A DNA stretch of 64,000 bases from Phyllobacterium lublinensis (GCF_020164435.1 NZ_JAIUDQ010000002.1:62001-126000), one strand, 5' to 3'. Shown: positions 41,956 through 50,834, counted from the stretch's first letter. Notes: generated by a model from the sequence alone, not told the origin. Program-made: numbers and translations.

Positions 41956-44439
41956 CTATTTGGCTGCCAGCATCGTCACTTCGCCAGCAACCGTAAAATG
42001 CTTTGGTAGAATGCGTCGGCCTTCGGCCTCCACGGAGCCATCTGAATGGAATTGGACGGGACCGTATTCAGGATCCTCGATCATGAGAGTGCCGTCTGCT
42101 CTTTCGATGACCGCGAGCCCGGCAAACCTTGTCTCGACCGCGTTAAGACTTGAGGCTTTGCAGACCCGGACGATCCAGCGTGTGTTTCGCCCGTACTGGC
42201 GCAACTCCGCGTTGGCAGATGGTCCAACCTTGACGGTTACCAGTTCCGTGTTGCCGCGCAGCAAGACTGCGCCGTCACCGCTACGGGCAAGTGCGAGGCT
42301 GCCCTTTACGGTACTTTCGTCGAAACTGGAGATCGGGAACCAGGCGTGCGTAAAGTCCGGTTGCTCGTCGAACGCCGTGAACTCCAGAACGGCCAACCCT
42401 CGATATTGATGAACGCGGGGAAGAGTGCCGCTGCCTCCCCAAAACGATGGCCGCCCATATCCGAACTGAATGGACTCGCCGGGGTGATTGATCCAGATAG
42501 CAGCTTCGGGACACTCACCAATGCGAAGGTGAAGTACGGTCTCCTGGTAGCCCCATTCGTTCCAGCGGTAATGAGCGGCTGATCCCATGGCGAAATCACG
42601 ACTCTTGTAGTGATAGAGCGCAGCGAAGCGGTTCTCACCCTGTGCGAAACACCATTCCTGATGATCGTAACTCTGATGGCTGGCGATCCCCTGCAAGCCT
42701 TCCGGGATAACCAGGCCATGGTCACGCAGGCAGACGGCAAGCTGTGGAAGCGCATGGACACGGCGTCCGTACCAGCCCGCACCCCAGAGCAGGCGTGCGA
42801 CACCAGACAGCTCGAGCGAGCGACCGGCGCAAAGCGTATGCTCGTAGGACCGGCCCTGAGCGGCCGTGATCATCCCGTGATGGGCCGAACGGGCAATGAT
42901 TTCGCAAAGACGTACGATACCGTTCCTGGCTCGCTCTGCAATATCGGCATCAGGCGAGAGGGCGGCGAGAGCAGTCAGTCCCTTGAGATCGATCGGGAAA
43001 TAGGGTGCGGAGTTGAACTCCGCCATCTCCCAGGCTTCGAAATGGTCAAGCCATGCCCGCACGCGTGCAGCACCCACGGCGCTCTGTGCCCTGCCGTCGC
43101 GGCCCGAACGCATGAACGTCGATCCTGGCAGAAGATGCCCGGCGAGATAGGCGGCGGTATGGAACAGGAGTGCATGGTTTTCGGAGAAGTACCACTGCAC
43201 GTCGTTACCAGGCTCGTCCATCCAATACCGGTAGTTGAGGATTGCCGCGTCGATGCGGTGACGTGTCCTCTCGCCAATATCAGGGGCCCACGTGGTGCGC
43301 GCCCAGATCAGCGGAACAAGTGAAAAGTCAGCACAGTCATGGCAATCTTCGATGGAGGGTAAAATTTCCTCGATCATGGCGTCGGTGTCGGCACCGCCAC
43401 GACCACTTGCCAGCCGTGCGAAGGCCCGAACCGTGTCGCGTTCCGAATGTTCGGAGATTTCATCCAGTGTTTCCGCAATCCGATCGGCGAGTGTGGCCGG
43501 TGCAGCTCCCTGGCGACCGGTATGACAGATCTCGACGCCCAATGAGCGGGAGGCAACGAAACCGTCGACGTCCAGCGTTATGCGGAAATGACGAAAATCG
43601 GCGGATGCCTTGTCGGTAGAACCAACGGTAAGGTGGGTATCGCCTGCCGACAGCACGAAGTCGTAGTCAAACCGCTCGGTCGACATGAAGTCGCCTTCGA
43701 TTGCCACGTTAACCGCTACGTCGACAGACAATGGGTTGGCCAGGAGCAGCGTAATGTCACCATCGAAATATGCCGTGCGGTCGAAATGCATGCCGTCGAG
43801 CGCGGCTTCCATATCTTCCGCCACGTCACTTGCACACGGAACCGGAACGACCACTCTCGCTGCAGGGCCGGATAGATAGTCAAGCTGGAAAAAGTAGCGT
43901 GCATCCCTCTCGGCGAGATCGTCGAAAAAGATGATGATCTCGTTCAACCCTGTTTTGATCGAGAGGCTCCACTCGGACTTCGACTCGAGATTGCGGCTGT
44001 AGGGCGCCGTCCAGCCGACTTCATCGCCATTCAACCAGAGTATGGCGCCACCGCAGGTTCCGAGCCGGACTTTGGCTTCGCCCGCCTCTTCGGCAAGCAC
44101 GAAGGTGCGTGCCCAGGTGGCAATACGAGTTGGCCGGAACCAGAATCCGGAAAGGTCCAGCCGCGGAGACGCGAAGGGCAGCCACCACCGATCGGCGTTG
44201 AACTCGCCGCACACCACCGGTCGCTTGCCGCGATAGCGCTCAGCGAAGGTGGTGCGGCAGGGATATTCATGCGGAATGAAATTCTTGTGTTTGGTCAGAA
44301 AGAAGAAGGGGTCCATCTCTCCTTTCATGGGAACGTCGGGAACGTCGAAACGCTCCTCTGCAGTCGCCCCGAGCTGCCAGTAGCGAATTGCTTCACCCGG
44401 TTTCAGGTCTCTCGTCAATCGGGAGTTCATTTCAGTCAT
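41956..44439 (-). CDS. Large unrecognised protein of the uronate operon, possible polysaccharide-active enzyme
   Basis: An 827-residue protein without signal peptide. The N-terminal third looks beta-rich, with a jelly-roll-like segment (LRLGTCGGAILWLNGDEVGW-like, about 122-142) resembling the accessory domains of glycosidases. The middle (about 330-620) is helical with NDVQWYFSENHALLFHTAAY and repeated Trp/His, suggesting an (alpha/alpha) barrel; the last 200 residues look beta-rich. This order resembles polysaccharide lyases or hydrolases, but I cannot assign a family. ATGA overlap with kduI places it in the degradative pathway. Function not claimed. Confidence 0.7.
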   Translation of the reverse strand: MTEMNSRLTRDLKPGEAIRYWQLGATAEERFDVPDVPMKGEMDPFFFLTKHKNFIPHEYPCRTTFAERYRGKRPVVCGEFNADRWWLPFASPRLDLSGFWFRPTRIATWARTFVLAEEAGEAKVRLGTCGGAILWLNGDEVGWTAPYSRNLESKSEWSLSIKTGLNEIIIFFDDLAERDARYFFQLDYLSGPAARVVVPVPCASDVAEDMEAALDGMHFDRTAYFDGDITLLLANPLSVDVAVNVAIEGDFMSTERFDYDFVLSAGDTHLTVGSTDKASADFRHFRITLDVDGFVASRSLGVEICHTGRQGAAPATLADRIAETLDEISEHSERDTVRAFARLASGRGGADTDAMIEEILPSIEDCHDCADFSLVPLIWARTTWAPDIGERTRHRIDAAILNYRYWMDEPGNDVQWYFSENHALLFHTAAYLAGHLLPGSTFMRSGRDGRAQSAVGAARVRAWLDHFEAWEMAEFNSAPYFPIDLKGLTALAALSPDADIAERARNGIVRLCEIIARSAHHGMITAAQGRSYEHTLCAGRSLELSGVARLLWGAGWYGRRVHALPQLAVCLRDHGLVIPEGLQGIASHQSYDHQEWCFAQGENRFAALYHYKSRDFAMGSAAHYRWNEWGYQETVLHLRIGECPEAAIWINHPGESIQFGYGRPSFWGGSGTLPRVHQYRGLAVLEFTAFDEQPDFTHAWFPISSFDESTVKGSLALARSGDGAVLLRGNTELVTVKVGPSANAELRQYGRNTRWIVRVCKASSLNAVETRFAGLAVIERADGTLMIEDPEYGPVQFHSDGSVEAEGRRILPKHFTVAGEVTMLAAK

Positions 44440-45272
44440 TTCAAATCTGCCAATGCTACGGGGGCTACGTCGTTATATTCCTGGTTTTCGCCAGTCATCC
44501 CCCATACGAAGGCATAGGGACCTGTCCCGGCACCCATGTGTATCGACCAGGCAGGGGAGAGCACAGCCTCTCCGTTGGCCACAAGCAAATGCCGGGTTTC
44601 TTCGGGGCGCCCCATGAGATGAACAACCCGGTCTTCATCCGCCATGTCAAAATAGCAATAGGCTTCCATTCGGCGCTCATGCAGATGGGGTGGCATTGTG
44701 TTCCACGCGCTTCCTTCGGCTAGGTCGGTAATGCCCATCAACAACAGGCAGGACGGCGCCACTTCCGGATGAATGTACATGGCAAGGCGACGCTTGTTGG
44801 ATCTGCGTGCATCACCAAGTTCGATCGGCTTCGAGTCCGCTTTTGTGATCAGACGATGGGGAAAATCCGCGCCTGCTGGAACCGAGTTCATATAGAACCG
44901 GGCAGGAGTACCAGCAGTGCGACTAGCAACGGTGATTTGCCGGGCCCCCCGTCCGACGTAGAGGACGTCACGGTTCTCCAAAGTGAAGATTTTTCCATCG
45001 ATGCTGACGGTGCCTGTTCCGCCCAGATTGGCAATGCCCATTTCCCGCGCGGACAAGAGGTATGGCGTGCCGATGTCAGTTCCGGCTCCGAACGAAAGGC
45101 TTTCGGCAACTGGCATTGCACCGCCGACAATGAGGCGATCGACATGGGTATAGGTAAAATTGACGCGATCTGCCGCAAACAGCCCAGTTAAAAGGAACGC
45201 AGTGCGCAGGCGCTCAGTGTCATAGCTCTTAATGTCTTCGGGACCCGCCCCGTACAAGACCTTCATTGTCAT
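44436..45272 (-). CDS. kduI: 5-keto-4-deoxyuronate isomerase
   Basis: A 278-residue cupin enzyme, exactly the usual length, that converts 4-deoxy-L-threo-5-hexosulose uronate to 3-deoxy-D-glycero-2,5-hexodiulosonate in pectin and hyaluronate breakdown. Metal ligands His196, His198, Glu203 (PPHLHERRMEAY) and His245 are all present. ATG 45272 overlaps the GH105 stop and follows AAGGA. Receives the unsaturated monomer released by the GH105 enzyme. Confidence 0.93.
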   Translation of the reverse strand: MTMKVLYGAGPEDIKSYDTERLRTAFLLTGLFAADRVNFTYTHVDRLIVGGAMPVAESLSFGAGTDIGTPYLLSAREMGIANLGGTGTVSIDGKIFTLENRDVLYVGRGARQITVASRTAGTPARFYMNSVPAGADFPHRLITKADSKPIELGDARRSNKRRLAMYIHPEVAPSCLLLMGITDLAEGSAWNTMPPHLHERRMEAYCYFDMADEDRVVHLMGRPEETRHLLVANGEAVLSPAWSIHMGAGTGPYAFVWGMTGENQEYNDVAPVALADLK

Positions 45273-46369
45273 GCCGATTGTCCTTCTGTGCCGACGTGCT
45301 GCAATGCTTCTGAAAGACACAAGATCGCGAGTGCCTGGCCATAGCCCGTCGGCTGGATTGGAATATCCCTGTAGAACTGGAAATCGTGGCCCATGCGCGT
45401 ACCGTAGGAAACATTGAGTACGGTGCCGGTCTCGTCAATGTTGTTCATCACAGCCTGCAGTGCCTTCAGGCCCGCAACCCGCCAGGCGGGTGTTCCAATA
45501 CCGAGCCTGTAACCCTTCAGCAAACCGTAGCCGATACCGGCTGTCGCCGAGATCTCTTCATACGACTCGGGATCGTCCAGTAGTGTTCGCCATGCGCCGG
45601 ATGTGGTCTGGAGCGGCAAAAGCGCATCAACCTGTGCAACGAGAACGCCCTGGAGATAGTCCTTCACCGGCCTTGCTAATTCGGCCAGGTCGAAAAGGTC
45701 GAGAATGCCTGCAGTAATCCAGGCATTGCCGCGCGCCCAATGCGCCCGGGCAAAATTATGCCGGCCCTGAAAAGTCCAGCCGTGAAACCACAAGCCTGTG
45801 TGGGGGTTGGCGAGGTAGCGCGCATGAACGAGGAACTGCCTGGACGCCTCGTCAATCAATTCCTGTCGTCCGCTCGCCTGACCATACGAGGCAAGGAAAA
45901 GCGCAACCATGTAGAGTGTATCGTCCCACAATTCATTGTCATTGATCCTGTCGGACACGTGGTGTTCGAAGCCGCCCTCCGGTGTGCGTCCCATGTCTGA
46001 AATTACACGGTTCGCCCAATCGTCCAGCAGGGGTTTCCAACGCGGGTCGCCTGTCTTGGCCCAAAGAACAGAAAGACCAAGCATGGGCGCTGTTGTGTTG
46101 ACATTGAGTTGCGGCAATCCGGCATCAAGCCTTGCCACGTACCAGTTTTCCACTAGCTCACGAAGGTCTTCGCGTCCCGTGAAAAGCCAAAGGCGGACCA
46201 GTCCGTACAGTCCCACGCCTTGCGGCCACTCCCAGCTATCGAAGCTGATATAGTCACCGGCGGTACCATCGAGATTTGGTTCGTGGAAGCGGCCCTCATG
46301 TTTCAGACCTGTCATTCCGGCGACAAGCCGATCGAGACCAACACGGATGTCGTGGCCATTCGGGCCCAT
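45269..46369 (-). CDS. GH105 unsaturated uronyl hydrolase
   Basis: A 366-residue cytoplasmic (alpha/alpha)6-barrel enzyme of the YteR/YesR family. LWDDTLYMVALFLA contains the catalytic Asp (150), and RGNAWITAG is a second family mark. It releases the 4,5-unsaturated uronic acid from oligosaccharides produced by lyases, for example rhamnogalacturonan disaccharide. GGAGGAG precedes ATG 46369. First gene of the operon, divergent from the LacI regulator. Confidence 0.9.
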   Translation of the reverse strand: MGPNGHDIRVGLDRLVAGMTGLKHEGRFHEPNLDGTAGDYISFDSWEWPQGVGLYGLVRLWLFTGREDLRELVENWYVARLDAGLPQLNVNTTAPMLGLSVLWAKTGDPRWKPLLDDWANRVISDMGRTPEGGFEHHVSDRINDNELWDDTLYMVALFLASYGQASGRQELIDEASRQFLVHARYLANPHTGLWFHGWTFQGRHNFARAHWARGNAWITAGILDLFDLAELARPVKDYLQGVLVAQVDALLPLQTTSGAWRTLLDDPESYEEISATAGIGYGLLKGYRLGIGTPAWRVAGLKALQAVMNNIDETGTVLNVSYGTRMGHDFQFYRDIPIQPTGYGQALAILCLSEALQHVGTEGQSA

Positions 46370-46437
46370 AGTGCTCCTCCCTGTCGTTCCACGCTTGCCG
46401 GTGGTTCCGCACGACATTAGATGCATGATGAATTATC

Positions 46438-46445
46438 TTGCGCAA
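46438..46445. promoter_or_regulatory. TTGCGCAA operator candidate
   Basis: TTGCGCAA is a perfect 8-bp palindrome, the typical core of LacI-family operators, in the 116-bp divergent gap between the GH105 operon and the LacI gene. A second imperfect palindrome around GTGAAAATTTTTTTCAT follows at 46447-46463. Confidence 0.5.
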
Positions 46446-46485
46446 TGTGAAAATTTTTTTCATGATGCGGTAACGGGGGTTCATA

Positions 46486-47544
46486 ATGGCTGCCAAACCA
46501 TTGCCGGGTAAGCGCGGAAAGAAGAGTCGCCGTGTGCGACTGTCCGATATTGCCAAGTCATGCGGCGTTTCTCTGAGCACTGCGTCGCGTGCCCTGGCGG
46601 GTGAAAAAGGAGTGCGGCCGGAAATCCGCCAGCAGGTTCTCGAAGCAGCCAAGCTCGCCAATTATGTGATACCGACGGCAGTTGCGGGGCAAAAGGTCAT
46701 CCTCGCTGCCTCCAGTGCGGCCATGATTGACTATGTACGCAACCAGTTCACACTTTACGTTCTTGAGGGCTTGAACGAACGTGCCCATGCATTGGATCTC
46801 GAGATCGTGACGCGTCCGATTGGCGACAAGCGTGAGGAACTGGCGGTCCTGGACGAAGCGCGCGAAGATCCGCAAGTTGCAGGTGTCCTGTTCCTTACGG
46901 TAGACGATGAGGAAATGCTTGAGGCCACACGCGGCTTCGATAAGCCGCTGGTTCTTTTGAACGGCGACGATCCATTCATGAGACTTTCCAGTGTGACGCC
47001 CTGCAATCGATCGAGCGCGCGACTTGCGGCCGATCACCTGATCGGTCTGGGCCACCAGCGTATCCTGTTTCTGATGCGGCCAGGTCGGCGAACGATCGAA
47101 AGACGATACGAGGGCTGGCAGGATGCGTTGCTGGACCGTGGCTTGACATGTGATCTGGACCTCGTCGTTCACGTGGACGACTGGTTGCCGGAACTCGCGG
47201 CCGAGGCCATCGCTTCACGGATACAAACGCGCGGGCTTGATTTTACTGCCGTCCTGGCTGCAGGCGACAGTCTCGCAGTCGGCGCCATGATGGGCGTTCA
47301 GCAAAGAGGGTACTCGGTGCCCGGTGACGTTTCCGTGGTGGGAATGGACGACCTGCCACAGGCAGCTTTTTTGAGCCCCCCATTGACGACCATGCACATT
47401 CCCATGCGCGAAATCGGCTCTGTCGCGCTTGATCTACTGCGTGACAATCTGTCCGGTATCCCCATGCCGCCGCGCAGGGTCGAACTTGCGTGCCACCTTG
47501 TCGAACGCTCTTCCACCGGACCTCGACGCGATGTGCGCGACTGA
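46486..47544 (+). CDS. LacI-family transcriptional regulator
   Basis: A 352-residue repressor: HTH VRLSDIAKSCGVSLSTASRA at about 17-36 followed by the hinge, then a periplasmic-binding-protein-like sensor domain (about 70-340) with GDVSVVGMDDLPQA. Expected to repress the divergent uronate operon until an oligosaccharide or KduI-pathway intermediate binds. A basic N-terminal tail of 16 residues precedes the HTH. Confidence 0.9.
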   Translation: MAAKPLPGKRGKKSRRVRLSDIAKSCGVSLSTASRALAGEKGVRPEIRQQVLEAAKLANYVIPTAVAGQKVILAASSAAMIDYVRNQFTLYVLEGLNERAHALDLEIVTRPIGDKREELAVLDEAREDPQVAGVLFLTVDDEEMLEATRGFDKPLVLLNGDDPFMRLSSVTPCNRSSARLAADHLIGLGHQRILFLMRPGRRTIERRYEGWQDALLDRGLTCDLDLVVHVDDWLPELAAEAIASRIQTRGLDFTAVLAAGDSLAVGAMMGVQQRGYSVPGDVSVVGMDDLPQAAFLSPPLTTMHIPMREIGSVALDLLRDNLSGIPMPPRRVELACHLVERSSTGPRRDVRD

Positions 47545-47588
47545 CGACGGCCACGTTGCCGCAAATGCTTTCCCCAGCGATGAAACGA

Positions 47589-48458
47589 TCAGGCTACGCC
47601 TTCCAGCATGTGGCGGAAGCGCGCCGCATCATATCGCGTTGCCATGTGCGGTGCTGGCTCAGGAACGCGGCCGATATCGTCGGCGGAAGTAAATTGCTGG
47701 GAGAACACGACCGCCTCGGTTCGGTTTGTAGCGTTTAGTTTCCGCATGATATGCGAGATGTGGACCTTGATCGTGTTCTCCGAGAGATCAAGTTCACTGG
47801 CGATGATCTTGTTTGGAAGGCCCCGCCGCAGCGTTGCCAATACCTGCCTTTCACGCTCGGTGAATGCAATTTTCGATTTCTTTGTCATGACTGGCGTTTC
47901 ATCCGGCGCTTGGTTGGCGACCGGCATTGGCAGCGCGCTGATTGTAATAGGCGAAGGCAGGGGATCCGATTGCGTACCAGTGTCGATGGCCATGGACCGT
48001 GGGTAATAGGCTCCACCTGCCAGAATGAGGCGGATGGCGGCAAGGACGACCTCGACCTGCGCAGTGTTGGTCGTATAACCTTTGACACCCAAACGGGCGA
48101 CCTCGGATACAATCGCATCGGTAATCGATGCCTCATCAAGTTGGGTCAAAACCATGAGCGGTGTCTCGGGCCGCACTTGGTGAATGTAGGCAAGATTCAA
48201 CGAAACCCACTCATCGGTCAGGTTTCGGTATCCTATGTTCAATATTGCGAGATTGATCGATTTCTCGATGATGCCGCCCAATCCGTCCGATGTGGCAATG
48301 TCGTAGATGGCGACATCTGGAAGGTCCCTTTGCAGGGCCCGAATGAGACAACTCCGCGACAAAGCCTGGCAATCGATGATGGCAATTGAAGTGCGCTCGC
48401 TGGCAATGCTACGCATATCATTGAAGCCGTGTACGTCGGCAGCAAATGAAACTGACAT
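47589..48458 (-). CDS. LuxR-family regulator with degenerate receiver domain (first)
   Basis: A 289-residue regulator. Residues about 20-150 resemble a response-regulator receiver, but the phosphoacceptor position reads LAILNIG with Asn74 instead of Asp, so phosphorylation is unlikely. A LuxR/FixJ HTH follows (about 205-262; FTERERQVLATLRRG, SENTIKVHISHIMRKL). ATG 48458 behind AGGGGGA is chosen over the open frame to 48572. A conserved tandem-repeat block lies 113 bp upstream. Paralogous in plan to the regulator at 49244. Confidence 0.85.
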   Translation of the reverse strand: MSVSFAADVHGFNDMRSIASERTSIAIIDCQALSRSCLIRALQRDLPDVAIYDIATSDGLGGIIEKSINLAILNIGYRNLTDEWVSLNLAYIHQVRPETPLMVLTQLDEASITDAIVSEVARLGVKGYTTNTAQVEVVLAAIRLILAGGAYYPRSMAIDTGTQSDPLPSPITISALPMPVANQAPDETPVMTKKSKIAFTERERQVLATLRRGLPNKIIASELDLSENTIKVHISHIMRKLNATNRTEAVVFSQQFTSADDIGRVPEPAPHMATRYDAARFRHMLEGVA

Positions 48459-48570
48459 AAATCCCCCTACGCTTTCCCAATGACTCTTGCAACGCGCCGA
48501 AAAACGGCCGGCTTCCAGCTTCTGCTGCATGGGCGACATCGCTCTCCATGCCAAAGCATCTGAGGAAACC

Positions 48571-48612
48571 ATACAGGCCGCCTGTCACGCCAACGTGAAA
48601 CCAACGTGAATG
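48571..48612 (-). promoter_or_regulatory. Tandem-repeat regulatory block 1 (SARP-type site)
   Basis: On the minus strand two TTCACGTTGG units start 11 bp apart (plus-strand positions 48601-48610 and 48590-48599), followed by TGACAGGCGGCCTGTAT. The 42-bp block is identical at 36 positions to 55591-55632. It precedes the LuxR-type gene at 47589-48458. Confidence 0.7.
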
Positions 48613-48627
48613 GGAGAAAAAAGTCCG

Positions 48628-49062
48628 CTAGGTTTCTATCGCCGTCGCGGTATCAACCACTACGAAGTCATGGGTAATCGTGGCGGTCTTGGCCAACATC
48701 GCTGATGCCGAGCAGTATTTTTCAATTGACAGTGCGATGGCACGCTCGACCTTGTTGGTGGCCAGACCGCGTCCTTTGACGATGAAATGCATGTGAATGC
48801 GTACAAAAACCTTCGGATCCTGCTCCGCCCGGTCGGCGTCGATCTCGACAACGCAGTCCTCGACCGCCTCACGAGATTTTTCAAGGATGTGAACGACATC
48901 GAAAGCCGAACATCCCCCAGTGCCAATAAGTACCAGCTCCATGGGGCTTGGTCCTGGTGTTCGTCCGTCGGGCCCGAAGGCTGTTCCGAGTACAACATTA
49001 TGGCCGCTTCCGGACTCGCCGATAAAGGTTCGATCTTCCACCCATTTGATACGTGCTTTCAT
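48628..49062 (-). CDS. OsmC/Ohr-family protein (YhfA-like)
   Basis: A 144-residue OsmC-fold protein. The two redox Cys are Cys51 (TGGCSAFDV) and Cys117 (EKYCSASAM), placed as in peroxide-reducing relatives. Closest in pattern to the YhfA group, whose substrates are not well known; peroxide or disulfide metabolism is likely. AAGGAAG precedes the ATG. Its transcription may run into the block upstream of the LuxR gene. Confidence 0.88.
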   Translation of the reverse strand: MKARIKWVEDRTFIGESGSGHNVVLGTAFGPDGRTPGPSPMELVLIGTGGCSAFDVVHILEKSREAVEDCVVEIDADRAEQDPKVFVRIHMHFIVKGRGLATNKVERAIALSIEKYCSASAMLAKTATITHDFVVVDTATAIET

Positions 49063-49157
49063 CAGATTCTTCCTTTGGTCGATATGCGACCACCATAAAT
49101 CAGAGGAGGTTGCTGATGTCCAAGCATTTGGCCGCTGGAGTTTCGAGTGCAGGGATC

Positions 49158-49186
49158 AAAAAAATCCCTCCCTGTAGAAGGGAGGG
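49158..49186 (-). terminator. Rho-independent terminator of the second LuxR gene
   Basis: Minus strand CCCTCCC and GGGAGGG arms (49166-49172 and 49180-49186) with a seven-base loop, followed by ATTTTTTTG. It ends transcription about 58 bp after the LuxR-type gene at 49244. Confidence 0.85.
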
Positions 49187-49243
49187 TAGAAGGGTGGGGC
49201 GGTCCCCATCGCCCCAAAGGCGTCTTGTTTGTGAAACGACGCT

Positions 49244-49993
49244 CTAGATCACTTCGTCGAACATGGCGTTTATCTTATAGATCGCTTCTGCCCGATTTGT
49301 TGCGTGTATCTTCTTCAATATGTTCCTGACGTGAACCTTCACCGTGTTTGGTGCCAGTTTGAGCGCATAGGCAATTATCTTGTTGGCCTTCCCCTGCCTC
49401 AGAACCTTGATGACGTCCTGTTCCCGCGGCGTGAACATGTCCCAGCGGTCGGATTGGGGGCGTTTTACCCCGAGAACGCGTTGAATATCATGCAAGCTTT
49501 CGGCAGCCAGGAAAACACCGCCGGCCAACGCCATCGATATGGCTTCGATGCACACGGAAATTCCGGCATTACCAGGAAGATAGCCACGCGCACCGTGCTC
49601 GAGAACGTTTAGAATCTGCGGGGATCCGCACAATTCGGCTTGAACGATGACCGGTATATCCGGAAACCGGCGGACGAGCGCCTCGATTTCGAGCATGATG
49701 GAATCAGCCATGCCGTCGTCGATGCTTACAAGTATCACCGAGAACTCGTTGGCTTCGTATTCTTCAATATCCTCCATGGTACCGTAAGTGACCATGCGCA
49801 GGCCAAGTCCATTCGAAACCAGCCCCCATGAAAGGCGTTGTCGAGCAACGTCACGTCGCTCAATTATGGCAAGCGTGCGCTGTGGAAGCAGTTCTGTGGA
49901 TGCGATGCGGAACTCTGCGCGGCGGGCTGCCGCGTGCCGATTGAAAACGGCATGGCCTGCATCCGGTATTCTTTCGTACACGATTCCTGACAT
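49244..49993 (-). CDS. LuxR-family regulator with degenerate receiver domain (second)
   Basis: A 249-residue regulator: receiver-like part (about 38-160) in which the phosphoacceptor position is Ser90 (VILVSIDDG), then a LuxR/FixJ HTH (about 185-245; FTPREQDVIKVLRQG, APNTVKVHVRNILKKIHATNR). The HTH resembles that of the gene at 47589. ATG 49993 follows GGGGGTAAG; the frame to 50035 is longer but unsupported. Last gene behind two small unknown genes on the same strand. Confidence 0.85.
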   Translation of the reverse strand: MSGIVYERIPDAGHAVFNRHAAARRAEFRIASTELLPQRTLAIIERRDVARQRLSWGLVSNGLGLRMVTYGTMEDIEEYEANEFSVILVSIDDGMADSIMLEIEALVRRFPDIPVIVQAELCGSPQILNVLEHGARGYLPGNAGISVCIEAISMALAGGVFLAAESLHDIQRVLGVKRPQSDRWDMFTPREQDVIKVLRQGKANKIIAYALKLAPNTVKVHVRNILKKIHATNRAEAIYKINAMFDEVI

Positions 49994-50038
49994 TTTCTTA
50001 CCCCCATAAACGTGCTCACAAATGCACGCTCGCACTAT

Positions 50039-50401
50039 TCAATGGCACCAAGTTTGATCGCCGTGTTTCCTCGCCCGGCTTATGCGGGCCATGCGCTCTG
50101 TTAAGAGGCGCATTGCTGCGCAAGAGAGTTCGATACGGTCTCTCTTCTTTTGCAAGGCACCGATATCAGTCAGCCGTTGAACCGTTTGGCCGTCAATTTG
50201 CCGAACGGGATCACCGTGTAACAGACGTTTCAATGCTTCCCATTCCTCAAGTGAAAGTTCACTCATCAAAACCATTTCCATCGAGCTCCAGTCCAGACTG
50301 TCAGACAAGTTGTCTGGCAGAAGTTGCAGATAAACCCGCCGTCGTGTGACTTTCGTCAGTTTTGGGCGGCCACATTTGTTTGATCCAGCCAACGTGCTCA
50401 T
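50039..50401 (-). CDS. Small unknown protein, upstream partner of the second LuxR gene
   Basis: A 120-residue basic protein with a helical stretch LSLEEWEALKRLLHGDPVRQI and VQRLTDIGALQKKRDRIEL, suggestive of a winged-helix-like fold but not assignable. Start overlaps the stop of the next upstream frame (ATGA), and 45 bp separate its stop from the LuxR gene, so the three form one unit. Confidence 0.6.
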   Translation of the reverse strand: MSTLAGSNKCGRPKLTKVTRRRVYLQLLPDNLSDSLDWSSMEMVLMSELSLEEWEALKRLLHGDPVRQIDGQTVQRLTDIGALQKKRDRIELSCAAMRLLTERMARISRARKHGDQTWCH

Positions 50402-50634
50402 AGATCAGAGCTGCCTTGCCAGCTTCGCTGCTTGCCGGATTTCAAGTTATTGTCATTGCTTGGAATCGGTATTAAAGCCGGCCTGTGCAATGGCGCCAGG
50501 ATGGAAGAAATATAAACACTGACCTGTCGTTCCATTGTTGCTTTGAAAAAGTTTCCATGACTACGCAAGCCAAGGGAATGCTTCAGCTTCTGGATCAATT
50601 TGGCCAGTGATGGGCGGGTATGAACGGTTGACAT
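50398..50634 (-). CDS. Small unknown protein, first gene of the LuxR2 unit
   Basis: A 78-residue protein from ATG 50634 (GGAG nine bases before). Basic N-terminal half with SLAKLIQKLKHSLGL, then a Pro/Ile-rich middle. The frame continues upstream to 50754, but that would start inside the tandem-repeat block, so the inner start is preferred. Its stop overlaps the next gene. No family recognised. Confidence 0.5.
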   Translation of the reverse strand: MSTVHTRPSLAKLIQKLKHSLGLRSHGNFFKATMERQVSVYISSILAPLHRPALIPIPSNDNNLKSGKQRSWQGSSDL

Positions 50635-50745
50635 TGTCTCGACTCCAGTTGGTGCAAATCCAAAGACCGGTTCTAATCTCCGCAGGTCGGAACCCCGGTG
50701 TATTTGTTGGATATTACTGGAGCAGGCGTCTCGCGAGCGCTGCCT

Positions 50746-50765
50746 CACCGTCAACGCACCGTCAA
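50746..50765 (-). promoter_or_regulatory. Tandem-repeat regulatory block 2 (SARP-type site)
   Basis: On the minus strand TTGACGGTG occurs twice with an 11-bp period (plus-strand CACCGTCAA at 50746-50754 and 50757-50765). It fits the TT(C/G)ACGnTG pattern of the blocks at 48571 and 55591 but lacks the ACAGG/CCTGT part. It lies about 110 bp before the first gene of the LuxR2 unit. Confidence 0.6.
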
Positions 50766-50780
50766 AAATGAAGAGCAGAA

Positions 50781-50815
50781 CGCAAAAAAGGGCCCGCGGG
50801 GAGCCCTTTTTTGCG
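50781..50815. terminator. Bidirectional terminator after the subtilase gene
   Basis: CGCAAAAAAGGGC and GCCCTTTTTTGCG are perfect 13-bp arms around a nine-base loop; T-runs arise in both directions. It ends the SARP-PAP2-subtilase operon 20 bp after the subtilase stop. Confidence 0.9.
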
Positions 50816-50834
50816 CGTTTAGTTTGCTGTCACT

